From Natrinema altunense (GTDB lineage: Archaea > Halobacteriota > Halobacteria > Halobacteriales > Natrialbaceae): a stretch of 64,000 nt of DNA. Numbering within the stretch: the stretch's first letter is position 1; each line of letters opens with the position of its first letter. Below, piece after piece: positions 35,483-45,356 of this stretch. The notes beneath the pieces are model-generated. The model had not been told where the DNA came from, made no database searches, and saw nothing but the letters and a program-made list of their open reading frames with translations. The DNA lies in NCBI RefSeq assembly GCF_000731985.1, contig NZ_JNCS01000008.1:1-64000 (forward strand), written 5' to 3'. The position numbers and the translations under genes were made by a program.

Positions 35483-37210
35483 ATGCCAGAGCACAATGGC
35501 ACACGGCACCGGACGGATCGACGCGGCTTTCTCGAGAGCATCGGCACCACCTCGGTCGCTGGCGGCCTCGCGGGGATTCTCGCCCAGCGCGATATCGTCC
35601 AGCCGGTCGCCGCGGAGTCGGCGACCGATCGGAGCGTCTTCGCCGTCGACGGGGCAGCCGATCCCGACGCGACGTTTCCGCAGTCGGTGGCCAGCGGCGG
35701 GCCGACCTCGAGCGGCGTTATTCTCTGGACACGGATCGCCCCCAGCGCGGTCGTCGCCGAGGAGCCGGTGGGTGTACAGGTCGCGACCGACGACGACTTC
35801 GAGGACGCGGTCTACGAGGGAACGGTACCCGCCGATCGACTCTCGAGCGCACACGATTACACGGTCAAAGTCGACCTCGACGGGGTCCTCGAGTCGGATC
35901 GGCGCTACTACTACCGGTTCGTCTACGACGGCGTCACGACCCGGACCGGTCGCTGTCGGACGCTGCCGGCGGCCGGCGCGAGCCCCGATTCGCTGTCGTT
36001 CGCGGTCCTTACGTGTCAGGACTACCAGAACGGGTACTACGGAGCCTACCGCCACATCGCGGCCGAAGACGTCGACTTCGTCGTCCACCTCGGCGATTTC
36101 ATCTACGAGTCCGCCGACGGTGCCTACACCTCGCCGACGACGGATATCAAGGACGGGCGCGACATCGACCTCCCCAGCGGTGGCGATCTGGCGGAGTCCC
36201 TGGCCGACTTCCGGACGCTCTATCGGACCTACAAGGGGAACGAATTCCTCCAGGAGGGACTCGAGCAACACACGGTTATCCACGGCTGGGACGACCACGA
36301 GATCGGGAACAATCGATACTGGGACGACGAAGCGGACGCACCGGTGTTGCCGGACATGGACGGCGGCGAACGGCCCGAGCGGGCGATGGAGATCACGGCC
36401 GACGGCATTCAGGCGTGGGTCGAGTACGTTCCCGCCCGCGTCGAGTTCGATCCGAACGAGTCGGCACTGCAGGATCAGCTCCGACTGTGGCGGGACCTCC
36501 AGTTCGGCGACCTCGTCGATCTGACCGTTACCGACGAACGGCTGTATCGCGACGGGCCGCCCTGCGGCGACGCACGGATCACCTGCACGGAGGAGGAAGC
36601 CCAGGGGCGGACGATGCTCGGCCGCGAACAGAAACAGTACTTCAAAGAGTGGCTCAGTGAGTCCGACGCCGTCTGGTCGGTCTGGGCCAACGAGGTGCTG
36701 ACGATGCCACTGACCATCGGCGACAACTGGTCACAGATCGAACTGCTCCACGACTCGTGGGATGGCTTCCAGTACGAACGCTGGGAACTCATGCAACACG
36801 TTGCGGATGTCGATCCGCGTAACTTCGTCGTACTGACCGGCGATCTCCACGCGTCGCTCGCCGGCTACGTGAAAGCCGGCTACGGCGAGATCGAGCCGCT
36901 CCAGACGTACGACCGTATCGGTGTCGAACTGATGACTCCCGCCGTTACAAGCGTCAACGCCGCCGACGTGGTGGATTTCCCGAGCGACTGGGACGACGAC
37001 GCCCTCGCAGGGCTGACCAAGGGGCAAAACGACCACCTCGAGTACGTCGACTGGCATCAGCACGGCTACGCCGTCGTCGAGTTCACTCGCGAGCACTGTA
37101 CGTACACCGTTTACGGCGTCAACAAGGACGCCGACCCGCAGGATGCCGAGCGGTCGACCCTCGCCCGATATCGCACCCCGGACGGCGATCCCGCGCTCAC
37201 GGAACTGTAG
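35483..37210 (+). CDS. Tat-exported PhoD-type alkaline phosphatase/phosphodiesterase
   Basis: The 575-residue protein has a Tat signal (TDRRGFLESIG). An N-terminal PhoD beta-sandwich follows (SVASGGPTSSGVILWTRI). The metallophosphatase domain carries LTCQDYQ, HLGDFIYE, GWDDHEIGNN and LTGDLHAS as metal and active-site motifs. PhoD enzymes are calcium/iron phosphomonoesterases or phosphodiesterases that release phosphate from organic esters outside the cell. A phosphate-starvation promoter cannot be recognised with confidence. Neighbours are unrelated in function. Confidence 0.9.
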   Translation: MPEHNGTRHRTDRRGFLESIGTTSVAGGLAGILAQRDIVQPVAAESATDRSVFAVDGAADPDATFPQSVASGGPTSSGVILWTRIAPSAVVAEEPVGVQVATDDDFEDAVYEGTVPADRLSSAHDYTVKVDLDGVLESDRRYYYRFVYDGVTTRTGRCRTLPAAGASPDSLSFAVLTCQDYQNGYYGAYRHIAAEDVDFVVHLGDFIYESADGAYTSPTTDIKDGRDIDLPSGGDLAESLADFRTLYRTYKGNEFLQEGLEQHTVIHGWDDHEIGNNRYWDDEADAPVLPDMDGGERPERAMEITADGIQAWVEYVPARVEFDPNESALQDQLRLWRDLQFGDLVDLTVTDERLYRDGPPCGDARITCTEEEAQGRTMLGREQKQYFKEWLSESDAVWSVWANEVLTMPLTIGDNWSQIELLHDSWDGFQYERWELMQHVADVDPRNFVVLTGDLHASLAGYVKAGYGEIEPLQTYDRIGVELMTPAVTSVNAADVVDFPSDWDDDALAGLTKGQNDHLEYVDWHQHGYAVVEFTREHCTYTVYGVNKDADPQDAERSTLARYRTPDGDPALTEL

Positions 37211-37391
37211 GCACACGGTCGGTGGGTCGCCTCGAGCGGTCCGCCGGCGCTGCGACGATCGGCTCGTCGCCGTGCGATCGGTCGCGCGTGCGACTGGACG
37301 GAAACGCTACAGTTTTATGTGAGTGCGTGACGCGGTGGATGGTGATGAGAGCGCGATCCACGACTCGCGTGCCGAGACGGAGGAGGTGCCG

Positions 37392-38399
37392 ATGAACGCC
37401 GAACTGGATCTACTGGTCCGACTCGGTGACTACGACGAGCCACAGGGTGTCGCCGATCGCGCCGTCCAGGCAGAAGCGCTCGGATTCGACCGGATCACCG
37501 TCGGCGAGACGACCGGGTGGAACATCGTGCCCCCGCTGACGCTGGCCGCCGACCGGACCGAGGAACTGGGCATCTCCAACGACGTCATCTCGCCGTACGG
37601 GCGAACGCCGTCGATGCTCGCCCAGACGGCGCTCACGATGCAGGCGGCCGCCGACGGCCGTTTCCGGTTCGGGATCGGTCCGAGCTCGCCGGCGATCACC
37701 GAGCGCTGGCACGGCCAGGAGTTCGACCGCCCGCTCCGTCGGACCCGGGAAGTGATCGAGATCATGCGGGGGGTCTTCGAGGACGGCACTCCCTCCTACG
37801 ACGGCGAGATCTTCGAGATCCCCGGTCTGGACTACGAGCGCGGGCCGAGCGAGAACCCGCCGCCGATCGACGTCGGGACCCTCGGCCCCAAGGCCACCGA
37901 GATGGCCGGCCGCTTCGGAGACGGGTGGGCCCCGCAACTGTTCACGAAAGACGGCCTCCGGAATCGGCTCGAGGACTTGGAACGCGGGGCCGAACTCGGC
38001 GGTAAAGACCTCTCGGACTTGCGAGTGGCCCCGATCGTCCGCGGCATCGCCTCGGCGGACCGCGAGGCGGCACGGTCGAAGGCCCGCAGCACTGTCGCCT
38101 TCCTGCTCGGGGCCTACGGTCCTTACTACGGGAACTCGGTCGCCGAGCAAGGGTATCCCGACGTCGTCGACGAGATCCGGGCCGCTTGGGAAGAACGAGA
38201 TACCGACGCGATGGCTCGAGCCCTGCCGGAGGACGTCCTCGACGAACTGGCTCCCGCAGGCACGCCCGACGAAGTCCGCGAGTGGGTCGCGGACTACGGC
38301 GAGATCGAAGGCGTCGACGCCGTTCGCGTCGGGTTCGTCAACGGAATGACGGAGGAGGACAAGGAAACGACGATGGAAGCGGTCGCCGACCTGTCCTGA
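37392..38399 (+). CDS. F420-dependent LLM-class oxidoreductase (Mer-like)
   Basis: The 335-residue protein is a luciferase-like monooxygenase-fold (TIM barrel) F420 enzyme. FGIGPSSPAITERWHG and PPIDVGTLGPKATEMAGRFGDGW are typical of the group that includes methylenetetrahydromethanopterin reductase (Mer). In haloarchaea a Mer-like protein is proposed to reduce methylenetetrahydrofolate. A good Shine-Dalgarno (GGAGGTG, about 37383-37389) sits just before the ATG at 37392 and decides the start over the longer open frame. Which C1 or other substrate it uses is not settled by sequence. Confidence 0.85.
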   Translation: MNAELDLLVRLGDYDEPQGVADRAVQAEALGFDRITVGETTGWNIVPPLTLAADRTEELGISNDVISPYGRTPSMLAQTALTMQAAADGRFRFGIGPSSPAITERWHGQEFDRPLRRTREVIEIMRGVFEDGTPSYDGEIFEIPGLDYERGPSENPPPIDVGTLGPKATEMAGRFGDGWAPQLFTKDGLRNRLEDLERGAELGGKDLSDLRVAPIVRGIASADREAARSKARSTVAFLLGAYGPYYGNSVAEQGYPDVVDEIRAAWEERDTDAMARALPEDVLDELAPAGTPDEVREWVADYGEIEGVDAVRVGFVNGMTEEDKETTMEAVADLS

Positions 38400-38451
38400 C
38401 CTCGTCCGAGAGTCGTCTCTCCGCTCACGCTCACGGCATGCACCCGCGGCT

Positions 38452-39417
38452 CTACGGTTCGATGACGAGTTTGCCGAGGACGCTATCGTTCACGACCGCC
38501 CGCTGTGCGTCGGCCGCCGCCTCGAGATCGTAGGTTCGCGCCACCTCGATCGAGAGCGCGCCGGTCTCCATGAGGGAAGCGACGCCCCGGAGCGGCACGC
38601 GGAGATCCGGCGTGTTGAACATGCTCATGAACTGGTAGGAGACGTCCTTCGATCGGGCCACACCGTCGTTCGAAAAGCCCGGGTCGGGACTGTTCTCCCC
38701 GATGCCGACGACGCGAGCGCCCGTTGTGGCGACGTCCGCGTCGAACTGCAGGTAGTCGTCCAGCCGATGGTCGAGGATCGCATCGACGCCGCCGTCGGCG
38801 GCCGCTCGGACGGCGTCGGCCAGGTCGTCGCGGCCGTAATCGAGAACCGTCTCGGCCCCGTACTCGGCGAGCGCGTCGTGGTACTCGTCTGCTGCGGTCG
38901 TGATCACCCGTGCGCTCACGGCAGCCGCGATCTGGACGGCCGCGTGGCCGACGCCGCCGGAACCGCCGTGGATCAGACAGTACTCCGCCGGTTCGAGGTC
39001 GGCGTGGTCGATCAACGCGCGCCAGGCAGTGACGGCAGCGACGCCCGCGGCACCCGCTTCGGTTACGTCGACACCGTCGGGGAGGTGAATGACGCGATCG
39101 GTCGGAACCGTCGCGTACTCGGCGTAGGCTCCCTGAAACCCACCGTTTCCGATTCCGGTGCCGTAGACGCGGTCACCGTCCTCGAAGTTCTCGACCGTTG
39201 GCCCCGTCTCCACGACGGTGCCCGCGACGTCGACGCCGGGCGTGAACGGTACGTCGACCGGCGTGTACGACCCGTCCCGGAAGTAGGTATCGACGGGGTT
39301 GACACCCGCGGCCGCGACCTCGAGCAGGAGTTCGTCCGCGGCGGGCTCGGGTCGGTCGACCTCCTCGACCTGCAGTACGTCCGCATCGCCGTGCTCGTGA
39401 AGGCGTACAGCTCGCAT
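38452..39417 (-). CDS. Zinc-less quinone oxidoreductase-type MDR protein
   Basis: The protein has 321 residues from the ATG at 39417; a GTG start 15 bases upstream is possible. It has the GroES-like N-terminal domain (VEEVDRPEPAADELLLEV) and a Rossmann domain with GGSGGVGHAAVQIA. The catalytic zinc cysteine and structural zinc loop of alcohol dehydrogenases are absent. The family reduces quinones or enones with NADPH in the cytoplasm. Length and motifs fit. The neighbouring LLM enzyme gene is convergent (52 bases apart) and does not suggest a joint pathway. Confidence 0.87.
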   Translation of the reverse strand: MRAVRLHEHGDADVLQVEEVDRPEPAADELLLEVAAAGVNPVDTYFRDGSYTPVDVPFTPGVDVAGTVVETGPTVENFEDGDRVYGTGIGNGGFQGAYAEYATVPTDRVIHLPDGVDVTEAGAAGVAAVTAWRALIDHADLEPAEYCLIHGGSGGVGHAAVQIAAAVSARVITTAADEYHDALAEYGAETVLDYGRDDLADAVRAAADGGVDAILDHRLDDYLQFDADVATTGARVVGIGENSPDPGFSNDGVARSKDVSYQFMSMFNTPDLRVPLRGVASLMETGALSIEVARTYDLEAAADAQRAVVNDSVLGKLVIEP

Positions 39418-39538
39418 CTCGTTCGTATCCACGAAGCGGGACGGTAAAACGGTACACCCGACGGCAGGGACTCAAGGCCGGTCGCCTCTCGACCGGCGAC
39501 GAATCCGCGGGACGACTGTCGACGACTCTGCCGAACCG

Positions 39539-40660
39539 CTATCGAACCGCCGTCGTGGCGGCGTCCATAATCTCGAGTGCCTCCTTCAACTCCTCGGTCC
39601 CGGTCGCATAGGAGAGGCGCGCATACCCCTCGCCGTTCGACCCGAAGGCCTTGCCGGGGACGACGACGACGCCCCGCTCGAGCACTTCGTCACACCAGCC
39701 CGCGGGGACCTTCGGCATCGCGTAGAAGGCCCCCTCGGGCGTGGGCACCTCGAGCCCGGCGTCCGTGAGCCCGTCTAGGACGAGATCCCGCCGCTGCTCG
39801 AAGGTATCGACCATCTCCTGGACCGGCTCCTGCGGGCCGGTCAGGGCGGCCTCGGCGGCGAACTGCGCGGGCGCGGAGGCACAGGCCTGGCCGTACTGAT
39901 GGACCCGGAGCATGCGCTCGATGCGGCGGTTGGAGCCGAGGACCCAGCCGAGCCGCCAGCCGGTCATCGAGTAGGTCTTCGAGCAGGCGCTGACGACGAC
40001 GACGTTGTCCGTTTCGGCGAACTCGAGCGGCGAGTGGTGCTCGGCATCGAAGACGATGTGTTCGTAGACTTCGTCGGAGAGACAGAGCACGTCGTGCTCG
40101 TCGGCGATGCGGGCGAACTCCTGCATGTCAGCTTTGCTCTGGACGGCTCCGGTCGGGTTCGCGGGGCTGTTGACGATAAACGCCGCCGTCTCCTCCGTGA
40201 TGGCGTCCTCGACCGCCGCGGGGTCGAGCGTCAGGTCGTCTCGCAACCCGACCGGCTTCGGCGTTCCGCTGGCGATGTGAGTCAACGCGTCGTAGGAGAC
40301 GAAGCCGGGATCGGGGAAGAGTACTTCCTCGCCCGGATCGACGTGGGCCTCGAGCGCGAGGTGTAGCGCTTCGCTGCCGCCGGCGGTCGCGATCACGTCC
40401 GCGGGGTCGATCTCGAGGCCGTAGTCGCGGTCGTACTTGGTCGCGATCGCCTCCCGAAGCTGGGACGTGCCCTTGTTCGAGGTGTAGGCGTCGGCCTGCC
40501 CGGACTCGATCGCCTCGATGGCCCCGCGGCGGGCGTGGGCGGGCGTCGGGAAGTCCGGCTGACCCAGCCCGAGGTTGATCGCGTCCTCGTCCGCGGCCTC
40601 GAACACTTCGCGGATTCCGCTGATCGACACCTGCTCGACTCGAGTTGCGAATTCGGTCAT
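39539..40660 (-). CDS. PLP-dependent class I/II aminotransferase (aspartate aminotransferase type)
   Basis: The 373-residue protein has the fold-type I pattern. The PLP lysine lies in SACSKTYSMTGWRLGWV, with INLGLGQPDFPTP at the N terminus and the NPANPTGAVQ-like NSPANPTG and SDEVYEHI motifs. It transfers an amino group to a 2-keto acid; aspartate, aromatic or alanine specificity cannot be separated by sequence alone. ATAACTC on the minus strand, GAGTTAT, is placed 26-32 bases before the ATG at 40660. It is alone in its transcription unit. Confidence 0.88.
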   Translation of the reverse strand: MTEFATRVEQVSISGIREVFEAADEDAINLGLGQPDFPTPAHARRGAIEAIESGQADAYTSNKGTSQLREAIATKYDRDYGLEIDPADVIATAGGSEALHLALEAHVDPGEEVLFPDPGFVSYDALTHIASGTPKPVGLRDDLTLDPAAVEDAITEETAAFIVNSPANPTGAVQSKADMQEFARIADEHDVLCLSDEVYEHIVFDAEHHSPLEFAETDNVVVVSACSKTYSMTGWRLGWVLGSNRRIERMLRVHQYGQACASAPAQFAAEAALTGPQEPVQEMVDTFEQRRDLVLDGLTDAGLEVPTPEGAFYAMPKVPAGWCDEVLERGVVVVPGKAFGSNGEGYARLSYATGTEELKEALEIMDAATTAVR

Positions 40661-40810
40661 GGCTAAACGGGAGGTGCCGATCCCGATAACTCTTGATGTG
40701 TTTGCTGGTCTCGATTCACATGATTGTATTGTCACGAATGTCCACTAATAGTGTCTATAAATTTGAAGGTTGCGTAAGGAATATGCTACTCTTCTCGAAT
40801 TGATGGGATA

Positions 40811-41476
40811 ATGACTCACTCTCGACGATCGTTGCTCGCCGCGGGTGCGACCGGGACGATCGCACTGACCGCCGGCTGTCTCGGGTTCGTCCTCGGGAAC
40901 GAACCGCTCGAGTTCGCCGCCGACCGCGTCGCTCCGACCGACGAGATGGTCGCGGAGACCGGGTATGAGGAACGGGCGGTCGAACAGCGGACGATGGAGC
41001 GCTCCGAGGGCATCGGCGGCATCGAGCGCGACTTCGAAGCGTCGCTCTGGACCTCGAGCTATTCGAAGTCGGTCGATTACATGGGCCAAACGCGGGAGGG
41101 AAGCGTCTTTACTGCCGTCTCGGTTCCGGGAATGGAAGTCGCCGGACAGTCGGTCAACCCGCTCGACGAGATGTCGAACGAGGAACTACTCGAGGAGTTC
41201 CTCGGCCGGGTCGATAGCACCCGTAGCAATGTCGACAACATCCGACACCAGGAGTCGTTCGCGCTCGATATCCTCGGTGAGAGCCGGGACGTCGACAGCT
41301 TCGTCGGGGAGTCCGAACTCGATGGCGAACCGCTCGACGTGGAACTCACACTCGCGTCGTTCGATCACGAGGACGATCTGCTCGTGTTGCTCGGCGTTCT
41401 CCCGGAGCGTCTCACCGAGGAATCGGCGAACGTCGAATTACTGATGGAATCGGTCGAACACCCGGCCGAGACCTGA
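40811..41476 (+). CDS. Tat-exported lipoprotein (DUF6517-like)
   Basis: The 221-residue protein has a twin-arginine signal (SRRSLLAAG) and a lipobox LTAGC with Cys23. It should be anchored outside the membrane. The mature part has no known catalytic motif and is mostly acidic, with predicted beta-sheet (SLWTSSYSKSVDY, SVFTAVSVPGMEV) and a helical middle. I recall this family as DUF6517 in haloarchaea, function unknown. TATA-like TCTATAAATTT at 40755-40765 precedes it by about 46 bases, implying a leader of about 20 bases. Confidence 0.8.
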   Translation: MTHSRRSLLAAGATGTIALTAGCLGFVLGNEPLEFAADRVAPTDEMVAETGYEERAVEQRTMERSEGIGGIERDFEASLWTSSYSKSVDYMGQTREGSVFTAVSVPGMEVAGQSVNPLDEMSNEELLEEFLGRVDSTRSNVDNIRHQESFALDILGESRDVDSFVGESELDGEPLDVELTLASFDHEDDLLVLLGVLPERLTEESANVELLMESVEHPAET

Positions 41477-41522
41477 ATCGGGGCTCGCCCGATGGCAGCC
41501 GGCGAGAACCGACGAAACGGCG

Positions 41523-42389
41523 TTAGTAGAACTCGCGAACGAGGTCCATCGCGTCCTCGGGTGCGCCGTCCGGAATCTCGGACATGTCCTCGGTGACGCC
41601 GTGTTGTTCGTGGTACGGGACGGAGTTTTCGTCCTGGTACATCACGCCTTGGTACTCCTTGTCGGCGTCGAGGATGACTTCCTTGGCTGCCTCGTAGTCG
41701 GTCGGGTCGTGGTCCTCGTCCTCCTGGAGGTCGACCAAGCTGTCGCGGAAGTAGTCGTAGGTGTCGACGTCGTTGAACGTGACGCACGGACTGAAGACGT
41801 TGACGAAGCCGAAGCCGTCGTGTTCGATGGCCTTCTGGACGATTTCGGCGTGTCGCATCGCGTCGGAACTGAACGACTGGGCGATGAACGAAGCACCCGA
41901 CGCGAGCGCGAGCGCGAGCGGGTTGACCGGCGGCTGTTTGGGGCCTTCGGGGGTCGTCGAGGTCTCGAAGTCAGACCGCGAGGTCGGCGAGGCCTGCCCT
42001 TTGGTCAGCCCGTAGATGCGGTTGTCCATGACGCAGTAGGTCATGTCGACGTTCCGGCGGACGGCGTGGACGAAGTGACCGGCACCGATCGAGTAGCCGT
42101 CGCCGTCTCCGCCGGCGACCATGACCTCGATATCGGGGCGGGCCATCTTGACGCCGGTGCCGACCGGGAGCGCACGGCCGTGAACCCCGTGGAGGGCGTA
42201 GCTGTGCATGTAGGTCCCGATCTTGCCGGAACAGCCGATCCCGGCCACCACGAAGGTATTGTCGGGATCGTTGCCGGTGTTCGCGAGGGCTTTCATCATG
42301 CCGTTCATCGTCCCGAAGTCGCCGCATCCGGGACACCACGTCGGCTGCTTGTCGGATTTGAAGTCGGTGAATCGTACGTCGGAGCTCAT
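41523..42389 (-). CDS. korB: 2-oxoacid:ferredoxin oxidoreductase, beta subunit
   Basis: The 288-residue subunit binds ThDP and an iron-sulfur cluster. WCPGCGDFG (Cys19, Cys22) and GIGCSGKIG (Cys53) supply cluster ligands, with a further Cys in FSPCVTFND. The ThDP-magnesium segment GGDGDGYSIG follows, with the characteristic Asn in MDNRIYGLT. It oxidatively decarboxylates a 2-keto acid to acyl-CoA and passes electrons to ferredoxin. Its start codon overlaps the korA stop (TAATG), so the two are one operon. Length favours 2-oxoglutarate (KorAB) over pyruvate (PorAB); that is an inference. Confidence 0.9.
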   Translation of the reverse strand: MSSDVRFTDFKSDKQPTWCPGCGDFGTMNGMMKALANTGNDPDNTFVVAGIGCSGKIGTYMHSYALHGVHGRALPVGTGVKMARPDIEVMVAGGDGDGYSIGAGHFVHAVRRNVDMTYCVMDNRIYGLTKGQASPTSRSDFETSTTPEGPKQPPVNPLALALASGASFIAQSFSSDAMRHAEIVQKAIEHDGFGFVNVFSPCVTFNDVDTYDYFRDSLVDLQEDEDHDPTDYEAAKEVILDADKEYQGVMYQDENSVPYHEQHGVTEDMSEIPDGAPEDAMDLVREFY

Positions 42390-44143
42390 TATGCTGGTAC
42401 CTCCTCGGAGAGTTTCTCGGTGATGTCGTCCGCGAGTTCGTCCGCCTTGAAGCGGACACCCGTGTACTTGTTGATGCGCTTCACGCGGGTAAGCACGTCG
42501 TGTTCGATCACGTCGGCGAACTGTCCGGTCGCGTTACACTCCACGACGATCGTGTCGTCGGCGGCCTCGATCTCCTCGGTCAGGTCCGGCCGCGGGAAGA
42601 TGTAGGGCACCGAAATGACGCGAACGTCGATGCCGTCCTCCTCGAGGTAGTCGAGTGCTTCGACGAGCGCCCCCTCGTTCGAGCCCCACGAGATGATGAG
42701 ATTGTCGGCGTCGGCATCGCCGAACTCGCGGTAGTCCCAGTCCTCCTCGTCCCGTGCGGTCTCGACCTTGCGGTTTCGCTTGTCGACCTGATGGACGCGC
42801 TCGTCCTCTTCTTCCGTCCGGCGGCCGAGTTCGTCGTGCTCGAGGCCGGTGGACATGTGAGCGGCGTCGGTCGTGCCGGGGATGGCGCGGGGGCTGACGC
42901 CGTCGTCGGTGACAGCGTGGGCGCGGAACCGCCCCTGCGAGTCGAGCCACTCGTCGACTTCGTCCTCGTCGACGAGTTTGCCGCGATCGATCTCGACCTC
43001 GTCCATGTCGAAGGCCTCGGGCGGGAACGTCTGTTCGGTGACCGACATCGCCAGATCCGAAACCAGGAAGACCGGCGTCTGGTACTTCTCCGCGAGGTTG
43101 AACGCCTCGACGGTCTTCCAGAAGCACTCGGTGATCGACGTGGGGGCGACGACGAACCGCGGGACCTCGCCGTGACCGCCGTACAGCGCCATATTCAGGT
43201 CGCCCTGTTCCTGTTTCGTCGGCATCCCCGTGGAGGGGCCGGAACGCTGTACGTCGGCGATGACCAGCGGCGTCTCGCTGGTCGCGACCAGACCGAAGGT
43301 CTCGGTCATGAGGTCGACGCCGGCACCGGACGTCGCGGTCATCGACCGGGCGCCGGCGCGTGCGGCTCCGAGCGACATGTTGATGGCCGAGAGTTCGTCT
43401 TCCGCCTGAACGACGTGCCCGCCGTAGTCCTCGATACGCTCCGTCAGATACTCCATGATCGACGTCGCGGGCGTGATCGGGTAGCCGGCGTAGAACCGAC
43501 AGCCGGCCGCGAGCGCGCCCATCCCGATCGCCTCGTTGCCGTTGAGCAGGACGTAATCGCTGTCGGTCGTCTCGATGTTGTAGCCGAGGTGGTCCAGATC
43601 GTAGTTCTCCCGCACGTACTCCTGACCGGCACGGGCGGCCGCCTTGTTGTTCTCGACGATCTTCGAGCCCTTGCCGCCGAAGCGCTTCTCGAGGGCTTCG
43701 TCGAGGTACTCGACGTCGAAGCCGGTGATCTCACACGCGGCACCGAGCGCGACGATGTTGCGCATGATCGCGCCGCCGGCCTCCTCGGCCAGCGACTTCA
43801 GGGGGACGTCCACGGCGGTCATCTCGTCGGGGATCTCGGCTTCCCAGGACCGCTCGCCGTCGTAGATGATGGCGCTGCCCTCGTGGAGTTCGTCCAGGTT
43901 CTCGTCGATCGTCCGCTGGGTGAGCGCGACCAGAATGTCGAGTCGGTCGACGACGCTCTGAACCTTGTCGACGGAGGTCCGAATCTTGTAGGCCGTGTAC
44001 CCCCCGCGGATCCGTGATGCGAAGTCTTTCGAGGTGAATACGTGCCGTCCGGCTCGGGCGAGTGCCTGAGCGAAAATCTTGCCCGTGGAGTCGATTCCGT
44101 CCCCGGCCTCGCCTCCAACCGCCCAGTTGAGGTCCTCAGCCAT
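42389..44143 (-). CDS. korA: 2-oxoacid:ferredoxin oxidoreductase, fused gamma-alpha subunit
   Basis: The 584-residue subunit is a fusion. The N-terminal gamma domain starts LNWAVGGEAGDGIDSTGK, and the alpha part carries YAGYPITPATSIMEY, the ThDP-proton relay motif. The C-terminal domain is transketolase-like. With KorB it forms the alpha2beta2 enzyme that replaces the 2-oxoacid dehydrogenase complex in haloarchaea. The ATG at 44143 lies 23-33 bases from a TATA-like box. It uses the acidic, high-GC codon bias of the window. Confidence 0.92.
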   Translation of the reverse strand: MAEDLNWAVGGEAGDGIDSTGKIFAQALARAGRHVFTSKDFASRIRGGYTAYKIRTSVDKVQSVVDRLDILVALTQRTIDENLDELHEGSAIIYDGERSWEAEIPDEMTAVDVPLKSLAEEAGGAIMRNIVALGAACEITGFDVEYLDEALEKRFGGKGSKIVENNKAAARAGQEYVRENYDLDHLGYNIETTDSDYVLLNGNEAIGMGALAAGCRFYAGYPITPATSIMEYLTERIEDYGGHVVQAEDELSAINMSLGAARAGARSMTATSGAGVDLMTETFGLVATSETPLVIADVQRSGPSTGMPTKQEQGDLNMALYGGHGEVPRFVVAPTSITECFWKTVEAFNLAEKYQTPVFLVSDLAMSVTEQTFPPEAFDMDEVEIDRGKLVDEDEVDEWLDSQGRFRAHAVTDDGVSPRAIPGTTDAAHMSTGLEHDELGRRTEEEDERVHQVDKRNRKVETARDEEDWDYREFGDADADNLIISWGSNEGALVEALDYLEEDGIDVRVISVPYIFPRPDLTEEIEAADDTIVVECNATGQFADVIEHDVLTRVKRINKYTGVRFKADELADDITEKLSEEVPA

Positions 44144-44165
44144 GTTATGATGGGCCTTGCCCCCC

Positions 44166-44176
44166 ATAAATGAAAA
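44166..44176 (-). promoter_or_regulatory. TATA box of korAB
   Basis: The minus strand reads TTTTCATTTAT, centred about 28 bases before the korA ATG. The spacing fits a leaderless transcript for the operon. Confidence 0.55.
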
Positions 44177-44418
44177 GGCTTCTGAAACCCCACCCGGATG
44201 AGTGTAACAACGCGTGATCTGTTCAATAGTACTAGCCAGTTTCCGTTAATCGTTGTGGACTCCGGCGGGAGGCGTATCGAGGGACAGCGATCGACGCCGG
44301 GGAGCGAACGTGACGAGTTCTCACCGCCGTTTTCACGGGTAACGGCCGTACGGGAGGTCGACCCACCGTCGCCGACGGAACGGAACGTCTTTTCAATCGG
44401 CCGCCGAACGGCTTCGAC

Positions 44419-45057
44419 ATGGAAGGGACGCCAGTCACCGTCGAATCGGTCAGTGAAGTCGGTCCCGATACGGTCACGCTCGAACTCGAGACGCCCGACG
44501 GGTTCGACGCCTTGCCGGGACAGTTCGTCTTGCTCCGAGCGGCACCCGACGACGAGGCGATCTCGCGTCACTATACGCTCTCGTCGCCGTCCGTCGGGGC
44601 GACGTTCGAACTCACCGTGGGCGTCGATCCCGACGGCGATCTCTCGCCGTGGCTCGCCGATCTCGAGGGGGGCGAGACCGTTCACGTCGAGGGACCGTTC
44701 GGGCGGATCACCTACGAGGGTGAGACCGATATCGTCGCGGCCGCCGGCGGCCCGGGAATCGGCCCCTCGATCGCCGTCGCCGAAGCGGCCCAGGACGCGG
44801 GCCACGACGCCGTGGTGATCTATCAGGCCGACGAACCGGCCCACACCGAGCGGCTCGAGGCGCTCGCGGATGCGGGCGCGACGGTCGTCATCGTCGGGGC
44901 GGACGCCGACGACGAACTGGCCGACGCGATCGCGACGCACCGCGAGGCAGGTCAACTCTACGCGTTCGGCTTCGACGACTTCGTCACGTTCGTCGCCGAG
45001 GCGATCGACGACGCTGGCGGGGATTCCGACGAGGCGTTGATCGAGAGCTTCGGCTAA
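44419..45057 (+). CDS. FAD-dependent ferredoxin-NADP reductase-like protein
   Basis: The 212-residue protein has an FAD-binding beta-barrel with the RHYTLSSPS motif (RxYS/T type) and an NAD(P)-binding half with AAGGPGIGPSIAV. It lacks an iron-sulfur domain, so it resembles the minimal ferredoxin/flavodoxin-NADP reductase group or the FAD-binding subunit of dihydroorotate dehydrogenase. The gene diverges from korAB across 275 bases, so it could reoxidise or reduce the ferredoxin that KorAB uses; this link is an inference from position. Confidence 0.83.
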   Translation: MEGTPVTVESVSEVGPDTVTLELETPDGFDALPGQFVLLRAAPDDEAISRHYTLSSPSVGATFELTVGVDPDGDLSPWLADLEGGETVHVEGPFGRITYEGETDIVAAAGGPGIGPSIAVAEAAQDAGHDAVVIYQADEPAHTERLEALADAGATVVIVGADADDELADAIATHREAGQLYAFGFDDFVTFVAEAIDDAGGDSDEALIESFG

Positions 45058-45356
45058 CGCGCCGTCCCGATCGGAGCCCACGGCGGACCGGGGCACTGGT
45101 CCGACGGCCCGCCACCGGAATCCCAGGGCCGGTCCAACTGGGGGACAGCGAGCTCCGTCCCACCGCAGTGGTCTTCGACAGCGTCCCCGAGTGCGGGGGC
45201 ATCGTGCCGCCATTGCTCCGATCGCTCTCGCGGGTCCTCTCGATCTGGATTCAACAGCGTCGTGACAGTCACGTCCTGCAATCACTGACAATTCCCCGTC
45301 CGATAGGTTCGCGTCCCTGACAAAGGTGTTTATTCCGCATCGTGGTGGGATCGCGT

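Noticed and set aside
42500-44017. 505-codon plus-strand frame opposite korA
   Set aside because: Shadow frame of korA; no motif and atypical composition.
45054-45281. 75-codon minus-strand frame converging on the FNR-like gene
   Set aside because: It needs a TTG start, has Pro/Gly-rich low-complexity composition and no clear promoter. It could be a real hypothetical gene, but support is too weak.
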